38,580 bases of DNA from an uncultured Methylococcaceae bacterium (GCA_903866825.1 CAIPPE010000189.1:1-38580), one strand, 5' to 3'; shown: positions 25,700 to 34,806, numbered from the stretch's first letter. Program-made: numbers and translations. The notes: generated by a model not told the origin, from the letters alone.

Positions 25700-25909
25700 T
25701 TAATCCTCCAATGTGCTTAAAATAGTTTTAGCTTTATGGATGTCACGGTCTTGACTTGATTTATTACCACCAGCCAATAGTAAAACTACACGCTGATTTC
25801 TAATAGTGTAGTAAATTCTGACGTCGCGGTAAGCTTCATCCAACCATTCAAGTGCGGTATGGGTGAGGAAGGCCAACAGGTTTAGGGTGGCCAGAAAATT
25901 GGGTAGCGT
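25700..25909 (-). pseudogene. HigB/RelE-type toxin, N-terminally truncated
   Basis: On the minus strand a frame without ATG reads ...LEWLDEAYRDVRIYYTIRNQ, then RVVLLLAGGNKSSQDRDIHK and AKTILSTLED and a stop. The LLLAGGNKSSQDRDI part is the hallmark C-terminus of this toxin family, which usually has about 95-105 residues. Upstream the frame is open only to a TGA at 25910-25912, with no recognisable toxin N-terminus. The antitoxin downstream is intact. Confidence 0.7.
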
Positions 25910-26083
25910 TCAGTCAGGCGTTGCTTGCCGTTCCAGCGAACTTTCTCAAATGCCTGGACTTCACCTGTACGGGTAAAGTCAACCACCCATTAAAATAACC
26001 AAAATAACCGGGTGATATAAATGATACTAACGCTTTAACCAGCAAGTTCGGGGTAGTCTATCTTCATCGGTGTTAGCTATGCA

Positions 26084-28039
26084 TTACCCTTTGAACTCCC
26101 CCACCAACCGCTTAAAGCGTTTTAAATCCTCAGCCGTGGCGTCTTTACCATAATGCAGTTTAATAAATAACCGGGTTATCTGCTCTACCGTATCCGTCTG
26201 AGCCGGTAGGGTTATCATAACCCGCTCTCCAAACTCTTTAACCCCTTCATTACTGGCTTTTAATAAATGATACTTGCGCAGCTTTTTACAAAAGCGTTGA
26301 TAACTCCTCAGCACTGGCGAAACCTTATCGGGGGGTTGACGCAAAACCCAAGCCCCCATCAGCAGTGCCACAATAATAATACCGACCGATAAGCCATTCA
26401 TCATGCCTTTAAGATTAGCCATGCCAAAGTTGGATAAAAACTTTGCCTGATGCTGATTATCATAATTAATAATCCAGCGCTGCCAGGTGTAATCCACACT
26501 TTTCCATAGCTGCTCGCTTTGCTGGACTAGATTGACCTTATTTTGCACCGCCTCATTTGCAGGAAGATAACTAATCGCACCATTGGGTAAAGCCTGCTCA
26601 ACATTAATCGGCTGTTCAACCCGCTCAGGCGCAATCGCAGCCGTTGGATCAACCCGAACCCAGCCGCGTTGATCCAGCCATACCTCTGCCCAGGCATGGG
26701 CATCGGCCTGCCTGACTTCTAAAAAGCCCCCGACCTTATTCAGTTCACCGCCCTGATAACCTGTTACCACTCGCGCCGGGATATGTGCCACCCGCATTAA
26801 ATACACAAAAGCCGCCGCATAATGGCTACAAAACCCATAATGGGTTTCAAACAAAAACCGCTCAATCGGCCTGTCTTCCATTAACGGAGGTGTCAAGGTG
26901 TAACTAAAATGTTCGGTTCTAAAATGATTAAGCAACTGCTGGATAAAATGCTCAGGATGGTCATCACCGGCCTGTAATTGCGTCACCAATTGATTGATCT
27001 TATCAGACGGTGGACCGGGCAATTGCGTACTGTCTTTAAACTCGGTTTTAGTTAAAAAGCCGGTATTGTATTCAGGGTTAGAGGTAAGCTTATATTCCGC
27101 ACGTTTACCCGGATTTTCAGTGGTGATTAACTGATAGTAAGGACTCAAACGCAAAGGCACCGGAAACTCACTCGGCAAATCCAGCGCAAACACCCACGGC
27201 TTCTGTTGAGGTTCCATGAGCAACGTGTACTGATACCCATCTCCGTTAAAGGTTGGGTCATCCAGATAGCGACCAAAGCGCAGATCGTGAGAAGCCGTCC
27301 AGGTTTTACCATCGGTAAACGTAAACACCGGGCCGCGCCAATAACGCTGTTCGGGTGGCGGTAAGGGGCCGATAAACTTAACCCTGAACACCAGTTCCGC
27401 CGACATGCCCAGCTCACTGATAGAACCCGGCTCCATGCTATCGGTCAGGCCGGATTTTACCTGCTCTTTATCCTCAAAGAGTTTCCACTTCGGCGCTTCA
27501 AAGCGCGGGAAAAACACAAACAGAATCACTGTCATGGGCAAGGCTTGCAGCAAAAGCGTACTCGCCGTTTTTAAGGCTTTCTTTAAGGTGGCCTGCTGAC
27601 TGTTCAGGGCAATCAGCGTGGCTAATAACACGCTACTGACAAACAGGGTATAACCCGCCATGATTGGGCCTTGCTGAAACAGAAACTGCGTCGCCGCTAC
27701 GATAAACGCCAGATAAATGATCAGATAAATATCACGGGCAGATTTAAGCTCTAACAGCTTAAGCCCTAAAGCGACAATAAATAACTTGGTCCCGGCCTCA
27801 CGTCCCACCACCCCCTGATATTGGGTAGCTAGCAAGCCAATACCGGTTAGCATCAGCACAAACACCAGGATCTGTTTGGGTAGATAAGCCGGTTTCCAGA
27901 TGCCGATAAAACGCCAGCTTAACAAGACATAAAAAAAGCCCATGATCACGGCGGGCAAATGAGCGCAATGCGGCAAGGCTATCAAACCGATAGCGACCAG
28001 TAAAAACACTAAACTGATTTTGTGCTGAGAAAGAATCAT
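26084..28039 (-). CDS. Transglutaminase-like membrane protein, TgpA type (DUF3488)
   Basis: This 651-residue protein has several N-terminal helices (DUF3488, about residues 1-185) and then a periplasmic transglutaminase-like domain. The catalytic triad is visible: Cys in YGFCSHYAAAFV, His in QADAHAWAEVWL and Asp in VRVDPTAA. A further helix near residue 560 and a cytosolic tail (DUF4129-like) follow. Relatives such as Pseudomonas TgpA are essential for growth, but the substrate is unknown. It is the last gene of the moxR operon, starting five bases after the DUF58 stop. Confidence 0.92.
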   Translation of the reverse strand: MILSQHKISLVFLLVAIGLIALPHCAHLPAVIMGFFYVLLSWRFIGIWKPAYLPKQILVFVLMLTGIGLLATQYQGVVGREAGTKLFIVALGLKLLELKSARDIYLIIYLAFIVAATQFLFQQGPIMAGYTLFVSSVLLATLIALNSQQATLKKALKTASTLLLQALPMTVILFVFFPRFEAPKWKLFEDKEQVKSGLTDSMEPGSISELGMSAELVFRVKFIGPLPPPEQRYWRGPVFTFTDGKTWTASHDLRFGRYLDDPTFNGDGYQYTLLMEPQQKPWVFALDLPSEFPVPLRLSPYYQLITTENPGKRAEYKLTSNPEYNTGFLTKTEFKDSTQLPGPPSDKINQLVTQLQAGDDHPEHFIQQLLNHFRTEHFSYTLTPPLMEDRPIERFLFETHYGFCSHYAAAFVYLMRVAHIPARVVTGYQGGELNKVGGFLEVRQADAHAWAEVWLDQRGWVRVDPTAAIAPERVEQPINVEQALPNGAISYLPANEAVQNKVNLVQQSEQLWKSVDYTWQRWIINYDNQHQAKFLSNFGMANLKGMMNGLSVGIIIVALLMGAWVLRQPPDKVSPVLRSYQRFCKKLRKYHLLKASNEGVKEFGERVMITLPAQTDTVEQITRLFIKLHYGKDATAEDLKRFKRLVGEFKG

Positions 28040-28044
28040 CGTGA

Positions 28045-28941
28045 TTAAAAGAGTGCTAAGGCTTCAAGACAGCGTCGGGAGTGATGGAAACCCTGTGCCG
28101 GGCCAAGTTGTAAGCCGGGCAATGCAAAGCCATACACTAAATGGGCTTGTTCGGCTTCCAGCAGCCAGCGGCATAACTGGCTTAAGCGTTCTTCGGTACT
28201 GTGCCCTGACGTTTGGGCATAGTCTAGCCACAGTTCGGTGGCTTCTGCGTTGCCGTAGTGCTTGCTGAATAAGCCCTGACTTTTTGCAAAGGCCTTCCAG
28301 TGAATCTGCTTTAAGGAATCGCCCGGCTGATAGGTGCTTAAACCATAAAAATCATCAGCGCCTTTTTCTAAGCGGGTTAAATTAGACGCCGCACTGGCCG
28401 TACTCGGTAACGGCAGGCTGATAGCGCTCGGCTTGGGGTACACCAAAGTCGTCAGGTCCAGCGTCAAATCCGACCAGACTTTAAAAAACCCCAAGGGATA
28501 AGTACTGGATACGGTGACTTTATCGGCTGTTAACCAGCCTCTTTTCTGAGTCGGTACTGTTAAGGTAATACTGGCTTTACCTTGCGGCGTTAAAGCGATG
28601 GTTTCGGTATCCGCAAGCGTAACAGCGACACTCGGTCTTTCTAGCGGGGACGGATTGCCGAGATGAATCACAAAGCCGGCGTTTTCTCCGGCATATACGG
28701 GTGTATTCTGACCGGCTTGTACGGTCAGTCCAGCCAGTGCTTTATACGTGTGTAACAGGGTGACAGAAAACACACTCAAGAGCAGAAATGCCAGTAAATA
28801 CACCAGATTATTGTTGTAGATAAAGGCAATCAGCAACAACAAAACCGTCATCATCACAAAGTTAAAGCCGCGTTGAGTCGGGGCAATAAACAGGCGTTTT
28901 TGCGTTAAGGTGACGGGGGAATGCGTCGAGGCTGCGCTCAT
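28045..28941 (-). CDS. DUF58 domain protein
   Basis: This 298-residue protein has two N-terminal membrane helices (about residues 30-68) and the DUF58 signature YGLSTYQPGDSLKQIHWKAFAK near residue 200, preceding a degenerate von Willebrand A-like fold. DUF58 proteins almost always accompany a MoxR ATPase and a transglutaminase, as here, and are thought to join MoxR in assembling or maturing a partner complex. The start overlaps the moxR stop (ATGA). Confidence 0.92.
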   Translation of the reverse strand: MSAASTHSPVTLTQKRLFIAPTQRGFNFVMMTVLLLLIAFIYNNNLVYLLAFLLLSVFSVTLLHTYKALAGLTVQAGQNTPVYAGENAGFVIHLGNPSPLERPSVAVTLADTETIALTPQGKASITLTVPTQKRGWLTADKVTVSSTYPLGFFKVWSDLTLDLTTLVYPKPSAISLPLPSTASAASNLTRLEKGADDFYGLSTYQPGDSLKQIHWKAFAKSQGLFSKHYGNAEATELWLDYAQTSGHSTEERLSQLCRWLLEAEQAHLVYGFALPGLQLGPAQGFHHSRRCLEALALF

Positions 28942-29882
28942 GGAATAGCCACTTGCGCAAGAATAGGCGCCACAATCGCAAACGAATCGTGATTACCCGC
29001 TCTTAAGCGATGCCCGGCAACAGCCGCCAGAACGGCTTTAATATCTTCGGGAATCACCGTATCGCGTTGCTCCAGAAACGCCCAGGCTTTGGCGGCATTC
29101 AACAGCGCCAGGCCCGCTCTGGGTGACAAACCATAAGGGTAATCCGGTGAAGTTCGGGTAAAGTCTAAAATAGCCTGACAATAATCCAGTACCGGCTCGG
29201 AGACAAATACCTGCGCAACTTGTGTTTGCATCTGAAGTAATAATTCTGGGGGTAATTGCACAGGCAGGTTGGCAATCAGGCTGTGCCGACTTTGGCCCTT
29301 GAGTAATAAACGTTCGGCTTCATGATGCGGGTAGCCGAGTTCGATACGCATTAAAAACCGGTCTAGCTGGGATTCGGGTAGCGGAAAAGTGCCGATTTGA
29401 TGAGACGGGTTTTGGGTGGCAATCACAAAAAAAGGTTCAGGCAGAGCGTAGGTTTTGCCTTCTAAAGTGATGGTGTGTTCTTCCATGGCTTCTAACAAAG
29501 CACTTTGCGCTTTGGGAGTGGCGCGGTTGATTTCATCCGCCAGAACCAGTTGATTAAACAGGGGGCCGGGATGAAAGGTAAAGGACAGGTTTTTAGGATC
29601 AAAGATAGACGCGCCCAGTATGTCAGAGGGCAAAATGTCACTGGTAAACTGGATGCGTTGATATTGCAGGCCGAGCAGTTTAGCAAGCGTATGAGACAGG
29701 GTGGTTTTACCTACGCCGGGTACATCTTCAATCAATAAATGCCCACGGGCTAACAGACAACATAAGGCTAGCTTGATTTTATGGGATTTACCAAGAATCA
29801 CTTCATTGGCTGCGTTTAACAGGGGGGTGGTTTCGTTATACATAGGGTTATTGTTCGGGGTTGGGGATAGAGTGGGCATCAT
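28938..29882 (-). CDS. MoxR-family AAA+ ATPase
   Basis: This 314-residue AAA+ chaperone-like ATPase has Walker A EDVPGVGKTTLSHTLA, Walker B VLADEINRATPKAQSALLEAM, sensor 1 FVIATQNP and the MoxR-typical ESQLDRFLMRIELGYP. MoxR proteins help mature or activate enzyme complexes and membrane proteins. It leads the MoxR-DUF58-transglutaminase operon. The ATG at 29882 is followed by a second ATG, and either may be used. It starts 50 bases after the last prepilin gene and may be read through from it. Confidence 0.93.
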   Translation of the reverse strand: MMPTLSPTPNNNPMYNETTPLLNAANEVILGKSHKIKLALCCLLARGHLLIEDVPGVGKTTLSHTLAKLLGLQYQRIQFTSDILPSDILGASIFDPKNLSFTFHPGPLFNQLVLADEINRATPKAQSALLEAMEEHTITLEGKTYALPEPFFVIATQNPSHQIGTFPLPESQLDRFLMRIELGYPHHEAERLLLKGQSRHSLIANLPVQLPPELLLQMQTQVAQVFVSEPVLDYCQAILDFTRTSPDYPYGLSPRAGLALLNAAKAWAFLEQRDTVIPEDIKAVLAAVAGHRLRAGNHDSFAIVAPILAQVAIP

Positions 29883-29932
29883 GTGTGCCCACTGGGTTAA
29901 TTTAGGTTAGGGTTTGAATAAGTGAGTGCGGC

Positions 29933-32302
29933 TTACCAGTTAAAGACTAACGGGACGCCGGGTATAAAGATTTGTGGAATAGGGGCGGCATGGCCAGCGG
30001 GGTAAGTTGGGTTATTCCATGCACTGGATCTACACCCATCACCGTTAGAATCTGATGTAATGCTAATTGCGTTTTGACCGGCTGGAATTGGTGGTGGTGA
30101 AGATATTAGTGATGGGGTGATTGTGGATTCAGTCAAATTGTAAGTATAGGGCGTGCCTGTAAATAGCACTGTTTGTTGTAAATTATTATGTGCAGTCGTG
30201 CCAGGCCAACTGGCAACAGCAATGTCCACACCTGTTGTAGATGCATAACGATAGAAAACGTTAAGACAAATATTATCGGCGGCCTTGCAGGCAGAGCTGG
30301 TGGCTGGAAGGTAGGTGCCACATAAAGTATTTAAATAACTGGTATAGGGCGCAGAAAAAGTACATTGATAGGGGGATGAGTTTGTATTCCAGGGATATCC
30401 GCTACCTGACTCAGCACCGCTAAATGCATTGCAAATATTTCCGACATCTATAGTACTAGTACTGGCTGTTGAGAGTGTGCACGCATCGGTTGTACCGTTA
30501 CCTAAAGTAGTCGGTGTGCCGTTTAACGCAGAACAGGTATCATCTAGGGAGGTGGAACCGGCAGTTAGAGTACAGGTGCCTGCGCCACTACTTGTATTGC
30601 CACCCACTTTGTTACAGGTAATAAAATCCATACTTGGCATAAAGCAAGTGTTTGAAGTTGCATTCCATGTGCCGCCTCCGTAGCTACAAAAAGATTGTAG
30701 CGGCGGGGATGCGGTTCCAATTCCTGCAGTAGGCGATGCCCCAGTAACACTACAATAGGCATTACCAGTAGACCAAGTTTTGCCACTACATAAATATTGT
30801 GAGGGGGATGATATTGGAAAGGTAAAAGCACAACTGGTAACACCTGCTAAACTTGTTGAGCATGATGGGGTGGTTGTTGTTACATTAGAGAGTCCTGCAA
30901 CTGCTGCTAATTGGGTAACGGGGCTGGTGCTAAAAGGCCCCATAGTACAATTACCAACGGCGGGAATATTTAAGGTTCCTGGGCAGTTCGCTCTAGTGTA
31001 TGCGGTAGCGAGGGCAGGTAACTGACATCCTTGTCCAGTTTGATAATTAAGGCTCCAGAGTGCACAAAGATCTTGGTCGAATGTTGGAGGTAAATGACAA
31101 GAGTGTGGAGTAGCGGTGTAATCCCATTGCATTCCGCCAGCAGTACATAATGCTTGAGACAGTGGTGAAGAGGAAATCAATGGTAAAGTACAAGTATAAG
31201 GCGCCCCAACTGTAAGTTGACTCCAAGTGCCATTTAACTGAGTACACAAATTACTTGTTGGTGCTAAATGACAATTAGGTCCAGTCCAACCTCCTGAAGT
31301 ATCGCTAGCTAATGCACTTGTATCACCCGTGGTAGCAGATTTTTGATTATTCAAGATGGCGCACATATCAGTAGAAACAACACATTTTCCTGAGGAAGGA
31401 TCAAATGTCGAACCGGTAATATCGCAAATACCTTGATAGTTTGATGATGTTGATGCAGGTTCTAAAATATAACCGACATCTGCTGCTTTTAAGTTAACAG
31501 TAATGCTAGGATTGATAATATAGGGTGTATTTTGTGCGTTAATGACTGGTTGGGCGCTTTGGCTAGGATAGTCATTTTGAAAGGAATCTGTATTAGTTGA
31601 GGTGCCTACTGCACCGTCAGAGCCAAAGCTTTGTAATATGAGTTGACCAGAAGTAAGGTCTGGCTGATAAACCCAGCCGTAGTTATTTGCATTGCCTTTA
31701 GTAATAGAGTAATTGGTTCCATTATTTGTAAAGTTAATGGGAGCGGTGGATGCGGGGGGGTTAATGGTTGAATCACCCCAGCCATCTGAAAAGGCATAAT
31801 TTGTAGTTGGGTCATTCGATGTTTGTATATAAGGGCCGTTCCAGCCAGTGTTAAGACTAATTGTGGATGTTGTTAGTATAGGCTGCGGTGATAGTGGTTG
31901 TGGAGACCATTTGCCTGCTGGTGTTGGTGATGTGCAATTACTATAGGTGATTTGCGAAGATGTACCACTGGTTATGCAATTACCAATGACACTGCCAGCT
32001 ATATCAGTTAGCCATTTTGTGTTAGCTGGGCAAGTACCATCCAGTAATTCTTCTAGACAGTAAGGCAATCTCCCCATATCGGCTACAAACCCAGTTACCA
32101 CTGGGACACCATTAATCGTTTGAACATTAACAATCGCCTGTTTGATTTGATTAACCCGTTCAACAGTTTGATTATAACGAGACTGATCTTGCAGGCCTGA
32201 CATAGATTTAAGCATAACAGTGCCGACCACTGCCATAATCGTTAGGCCCATCATTAATTCTATTAGCGTAAAGCCTTTATTTCTCATACGACTTAAATTC
32301 AT
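29933..32302 (-). CDS. Giant prepilin-like protein with cysteine-pair repeats
   Basis: The N-terminus (NKGFTLIELMMGLTIMAVVGTVML) is a class III/IV prepilin signal: cleavage after Gly, Glu at +5, then a hydrophobic helix. The 789 residues are several times a normal pilin. After an N-terminal pilin-like part (to about 260), about ten loose repeats follow, each with a cysteine pair and often a Gly-Gly or Trp between (CTAGGMQWDYTATPHSCHLP; CSYGGGTWNATSNTCFMP; CTQLNGTWSQL...YTC). The tail is also rich in Ser, Thr and Asn. This suggests a surface-exposed, disulfide-bonded minor pilin or adhesin. It is translated five bases after the preceding prepilin. Confidence 0.8.
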   Translation of the reverse strand: MNLSRMRNKGFTLIELMMGLTIMAVVGTVMLKSMSGLQDQSRYNQTVERVNQIKQAIVNVQTINGVPVVTGFVADMGRLPYCLEELLDGTCPANTKWLTDIAGSVIGNCITSGTSSQITYSNCTSPTPAGKWSPQPLSPQPILTTSTISLNTGWNGPYIQTSNDPTTNYAFSDGWGDSTINPPASTAPINFTNNGTNYSITKGNANNYGWVYQPDLTSGQLILQSFGSDGAVGTSTNTDSFQNDYPSQSAQPVINAQNTPYIINPSITVNLKAADVGYILEPASTSSNYQGICDITGSTFDPSSGKCVVSTDMCAILNNQKSATTGDTSALASDTSGGWTGPNCHLAPTSNLCTQLNGTWSQLTVGAPYTCTLPLISSSPLSQALCTAGGMQWDYTATPHSCHLPPTFDQDLCALWSLNYQTGQGCQLPALATAYTRANCPGTLNIPAVGNCTMGPFSTSPVTQLAAVAGLSNVTTTTPSCSTSLAGVTSCAFTFPISSPSQYLCSGKTWSTGNAYCSVTGASPTAGIGTASPPLQSFCSYGGGTWNATSNTCFMPSMDFITCNKVGGNTSSGAGTCTLTAGSTSLDDTCSALNGTPTTLGNGTTDACTLSTASTSTIDVGNICNAFSGAESGSGYPWNTNSSPYQCTFSAPYTSYLNTLCGTYLPATSSACKAADNICLNVFYRYASTTGVDIAVASWPGTTAHNNLQQTVLFTGTPYTYNLTESTITPSLISSPPPIPAGQNAISITSDSNGDGCRSSAWNNPTYPAGHAAPIPQIFIPGVPLVFNW

Positions 32303-32307
32303 ACTAT

Positions 32308-33237
32308 TTATTTTGAACAGGGTTGGTTGCTGCCTGGGTCTACAGCATCTAAGTAAAGTACGCGGTCGTCACTATTTCTGGATGTCAACGTGCTTACAGG
32401 CACAAGCCCAATATTAGAACCAGATATGTCTGGTGTTAACTCAATCCCATTGATAGCTCCACCCGACACCAAGAAGAATTTATTGTTATAGTCTTCCATC
32501 AAAACAATTGGGGAACCTTGTAGAAGAAACGTCGTGCTACCATCAGTATTGGTTGCTACAACTGGATAGCTATCCAATGAAACGGTATTCGAATTGGACG
32601 TTATGAGTGTAGGTGGGGTCGGATTTGAAAAGCCGCAAACTCCTTTAGTATCAATAGGCGGCAAAGTGCTACCCGTTGGTAAATTATTCAATTTACCGAC
32701 AATTGCAGCGCAGGTTATTCCACCTGTAAGATACGGACCACGCCAACCACGTTGCGTTACAGCATTAAACGTTTGTGTGGTTGCGCTGGTTAGTATTGAT
32801 GTGGATGTATTAAACGATGGGTTGTTAGTCGTTGAATTAATAATGCCATTACCATACAGCGGATTATTAAACAGATTATTAAGGCTTGATGGACTGGGCG
32901 TAGCAACAACATCCACCGGCATCACTCCCATATCACTCCGATACCCCCCCTGCCCTCCACCGCCCATAATCGCATCCCTAATATTCGCCAGCGTCGCATC
33001 AGTTGCCACACATTCTGTATATCTCGCGGTTCCTGTAAACATCGGGATAGTCACACCTGCCAAAGCCACTAATATAAATAACACCACGGTCAGTTCAATC
33101 AGCGTAACGCCGCTCATAGACTTAAACTGAACAGACTTAAAGCCTGTTTTCTTATGGCGCCTAATATAAGAGTGAAATAACCCCCGATCGGGCATTATAA
33201 ACAGTGCTGTTTTCATCAATAAAATCACAGTATTCAT
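32308..33237 (-). CDS. Prepilin-like protein, first gene of a two-gene unit
   Basis: The signature SGVTLIELTVVLFILVALAG gives a prepilin cleavage after Gly with Glu at +5. The body (about 260 residues) is rich in Asn, Thr and Ser and has sparse cysteines (YTECVATD, GVCGF, NQPCSK). From the ATG at 33237 the leader would be 42 residues, unusually long; later ATGs at 33216, 33195 and 33117 give shorter leaders, none with a clear ribosome site, so the start is uncertain. It is followed by the giant prepilin and transcribed from a sigma-54 promoter. Confidence 0.8.
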   Translation of the reverse strand: MNTVILLMKTALFIMPDRGLFHSYIRRHKKTGFKSVQFKSMSGVTLIELTVVLFILVALAGVTIPMFTGTARYTECVATDATLANIRDAIMGGGGQGGYRSDMGVMPVDVVATPSPSSLNNLFNNPLYGNGIINSTTNNPSFNTSTSILTSATTQTFNAVTQRGWRGPYLTGGITCAAIVGKLNNLPTGSTLPPIDTKGVCGFSNPTPPTLITSNSNTVSLDSYPVVATNTDGSTTFLLQGSPIVLMEDYNNKFFLVSGGAINGIELTPDISGSNIGLVPVSTLTSRNSDDRVLYLDAVDPGSNQPCSK

Positions 33238-33305
33238 TTAAAAAGATTAAGTAAGGTAACTCGCAATAAATAAACTGGTTAAGTAAAGCGCACGATGAAA
33301 AAAAC

Positions 33306-33363
33306 AGGAGTGCAATAGCTTCAGCTATTGCCATTTAAAAAACAGCTAAAGCTGTTTTACTCC
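33306..33363. repeat. Double-hairpin REP-like element
   Basis: Two small hairpins lie in tandem: GCAATAGCT/AGCTATTGC and AACAGCT/AGCTGTT. They are enclosed by GGAGT and ACTCC, so the whole unit is imperfectly palindromic. The second half recurs at 38189-38212 (ACAGCTAAAGCTG...TTTACT). It lies within the predicted 5' leader of the prepilin at 33237. Confidence 0.6.
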
Positions 33364-33410
33364 AATAGACAAAGTGGGGGGGTATTATTGCGTCTTAACT
33401 AACTCAATTA

Positions 33411-33427
33411 GCAAAAAACAAGCCAAG
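33411..33427 (-). promoter_or_regulatory. Sigma-54 promoter of the two-prepilin unit
   Basis: The minus strand reads TTGGCTTGTTTTTTGCT, matching TTGGCACGNNNNTTGCT with exact GG-N10-GC spacing. Transcription would start near 33399, about 160 bases before the ATG at 33237. The AGGTCA-type sites at 33448-33515 lie upstream. Confidence 0.75.
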
Positions 33428-33447
33428 CTAATAGTTATGGACTATTC

Positions 33448-33515
33448 GCCCTTTGACCTCTGTTATCGTCCAGGAAAAAATAGGTCAAATGACACACTCT
33501 TGCGTGATATGACCT
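33448..33515. promoter_or_regulatory. Activator-binding sites (UAS) between divergent sigma-54 promoters
   Basis: Three sites with an AGGTCA core are seen: minus 33448-33459 (AGGTCAAAGGGC), plus 33482-33493 (AGGTCAAATGAC) and minus 33504-33515 (AGGTCATATCAC). Successive cores start 28 bp apart. The middle one is identical over 12 bp to the site at 38143. They lie between the prepilin promoter (33411) and the activator-gene promoter (33604) and could serve both. Confidence 0.65.
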
Positions 33516-33603
33516 GTTTTTCTTAAAAACAACGGGGACTGCTTAAGCCTTAACTTTTCGTTTTGCCCCCGATAATCCAGCGCTCATCAAGCTTATAAGC
33601 TGC

Positions 33604-33620
33604 TTGGCATGATAATCGCT
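33604..33620 (+). promoter_or_regulatory. Sigma-54 promoter of the activator gene
   Basis: TTGGCATGATAATCGCT matches the -24/-12 consensus with exact GG-N10-GC spacing. Transcription would start near 33631, about 80 bases before the activator ATG. This implies that the activator drives its own gene. The rest of 33524-33603 shows nothing I can name. Confidence 0.7.
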
Positions 33621-33709
33621 TAATATTATTAAGAACTTTAAATCCCAATGCCGCCAGTAAATACGGCAAGACGAGCCCGTCAGGGAATCACCTTCATTGA
33701 ACAATTTTA

Positions 33710-34678
33710 ATGGTCAAAGCAAGAAAAATCCTGGGCAAAGCCCCAGCGCTTAAAGCGTTACTGCGTGAAGTAAAAAAAATTGCCCATACCGAGGCTAATG
33801 TGCTTATTTCGGGAGAAACCGGCACCGGTAAAGAATTGATTGCCATTGCTCTGCAACAAAAAAGTCGTCGTGCCAAAGCCGTCTTTGTTACCTTAAATTG
33901 CGCAGCATTGTCACCGGAACTCTTGGAACCTACCCTATTCGGTTATATGAAGGGGGCGTTTACCAATGCCGATGAAGATACCCCAGGGATAATTGCAGCC
34001 GCTGATGGGGGGACATTATTTCTGGATGAAATCAATTCGCTGTCCTTGGCGCTGCAAGCAAAATTACTGCGCTTTGTTCAGAATCGTGAATATTTACCGG
34101 TAGGTGCCGCTAATACCTGTACCGCTGATGTTCGCATTATCGCGGCAACCAATGCGGTTATGCCTGAGATCATTGAGCAGGGGCGGTTTAGGGCTGATTT
34201 ATATTATCGCTTAAGTGTATTTGTGGTCGATATGCCGCCTTTACGGGAGCGTACTGAAGATATTAGCTTGTTGTTGGGTTATTATCTACGCCAATTTGCG
34301 GCTAAATATAGCCTGCGAACGACGATTATAAAGCCGGAGGCCATAGAAGTGCTTGAAAAATATGCCTGGCCCGGCAATATTCGGGAGCTGCGGAATTTGT
34401 GTGAATTCCTGACGATTTCCAAGTTTAGACGCTTGATAGGTGTCCATGATCTGCCGGCGCATTACCGTAAGACCGGTGCTCGCTGCAAGATTCTTTATTT
34501 TGAACTGCCTGAAGAGGGTCTGGACTGGTATCGCTTAGAGCAGTCCTTGCTGCAACAAGCCCTGACAGCAGCCGATGGCAATGTAAGTCAGGCGGCAGAT
34601 TTATTGGGCTTGACCCGACATGCACTGTATTACCGGATTAAAAAATGGGGGCTTAATGTTGATGCGGACCTCTTCTGA
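33710..34678 (+). CDS. Sigma-54-dependent activator without a sensor domain
   Basis: This 322-residue bacterial enhancer-binding protein consists only of the AAA+ domain and a Fis-type DNA-binding domain, like PspF. Walker A is GETGTGKE (35-42), Walker B is GTLFLDEIN (101-109), the arginine-finger region is FRADLYYRL, and the HTH is near 290-316 (NVSQAADLLGLTRHALYYRI). The sigma-54-contacting GAFTGA loop reads GAFTNA (82-87), a departure at a key glycine. An in-frame TGA nine bases before the ATG rules out a longer N-terminus. No strong ribosome site is seen. Lying among sigma-54-promoted prepilin genes, it is very probably their activator. Confidence 0.92.
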   Translation: MVKARKILGKAPALKALLREVKKIAHTEANVLISGETGTGKELIAIALQQKSRRAKAVFVTLNCAALSPELLEPTLFGYMKGAFTNADEDTPGIIAAADGGTLFLDEINSLSLALQAKLLRFVQNREYLPVGAANTCTADVRIIAATNAVMPEIIEQGRFRADLYYRLSVFVVDMPPLRERTEDISLLLGYYLRQFAAKYSLRTTIIKPEAIEVLEKYAWPGNIRELRNLCEFLTISKFRRLIGVHDLPAHYRKTGARCKILYFELPEEGLDWYRLEQSLLQQALTAADGNVSQAADLLGLTRHALYYRIKKWGLNVDADLF

Positions 34679-34688
34679 GGTTCGAGTA

Positions 34689-34806
34689 GGGCAAATGGCT
34701 TATTTTTTGCTGGAAATCTACCCCTTAAACTTTATTGTTAAACAGCCATTTATCAAGCCCGTTGTTTAAAAATACGGCATATGAAACAAAAGTCGGGAAA
34801 TGACCT
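34689..34806. promoter_or_regulatory. Upstream activator sites for the prepilin at 35089
   Basis: The stronger site is on the minus strand at 34795-34806 (AGGTCATTTCCC), about 70 bp upstream of the -24 element at 34876. A weaker related site lies at 34689-34700 (AGCCATTTGCCC on the minus strand). Both are followed on the plus strand by a T run, as are the sites near 33515 and 38154. Confidence 0.55.

Noticed and set aside
25882-25991. Minus-strand stretch coding WVVDFTRTGEVQAFEKVRW and a short tail ending in WPP
   Set aside because: It looks protein-like and may be another gene scrap, but it has no start, is about 36 codons long and I do not recognise it, so I did not list it as a feature.
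21700-26000. Insertion sequence or transposase responsible for the accessory island
   Set aside because: No transposase or integrase gene, terminal inverted repeats or target-site duplication could be seen; DR1 is the only repeat.
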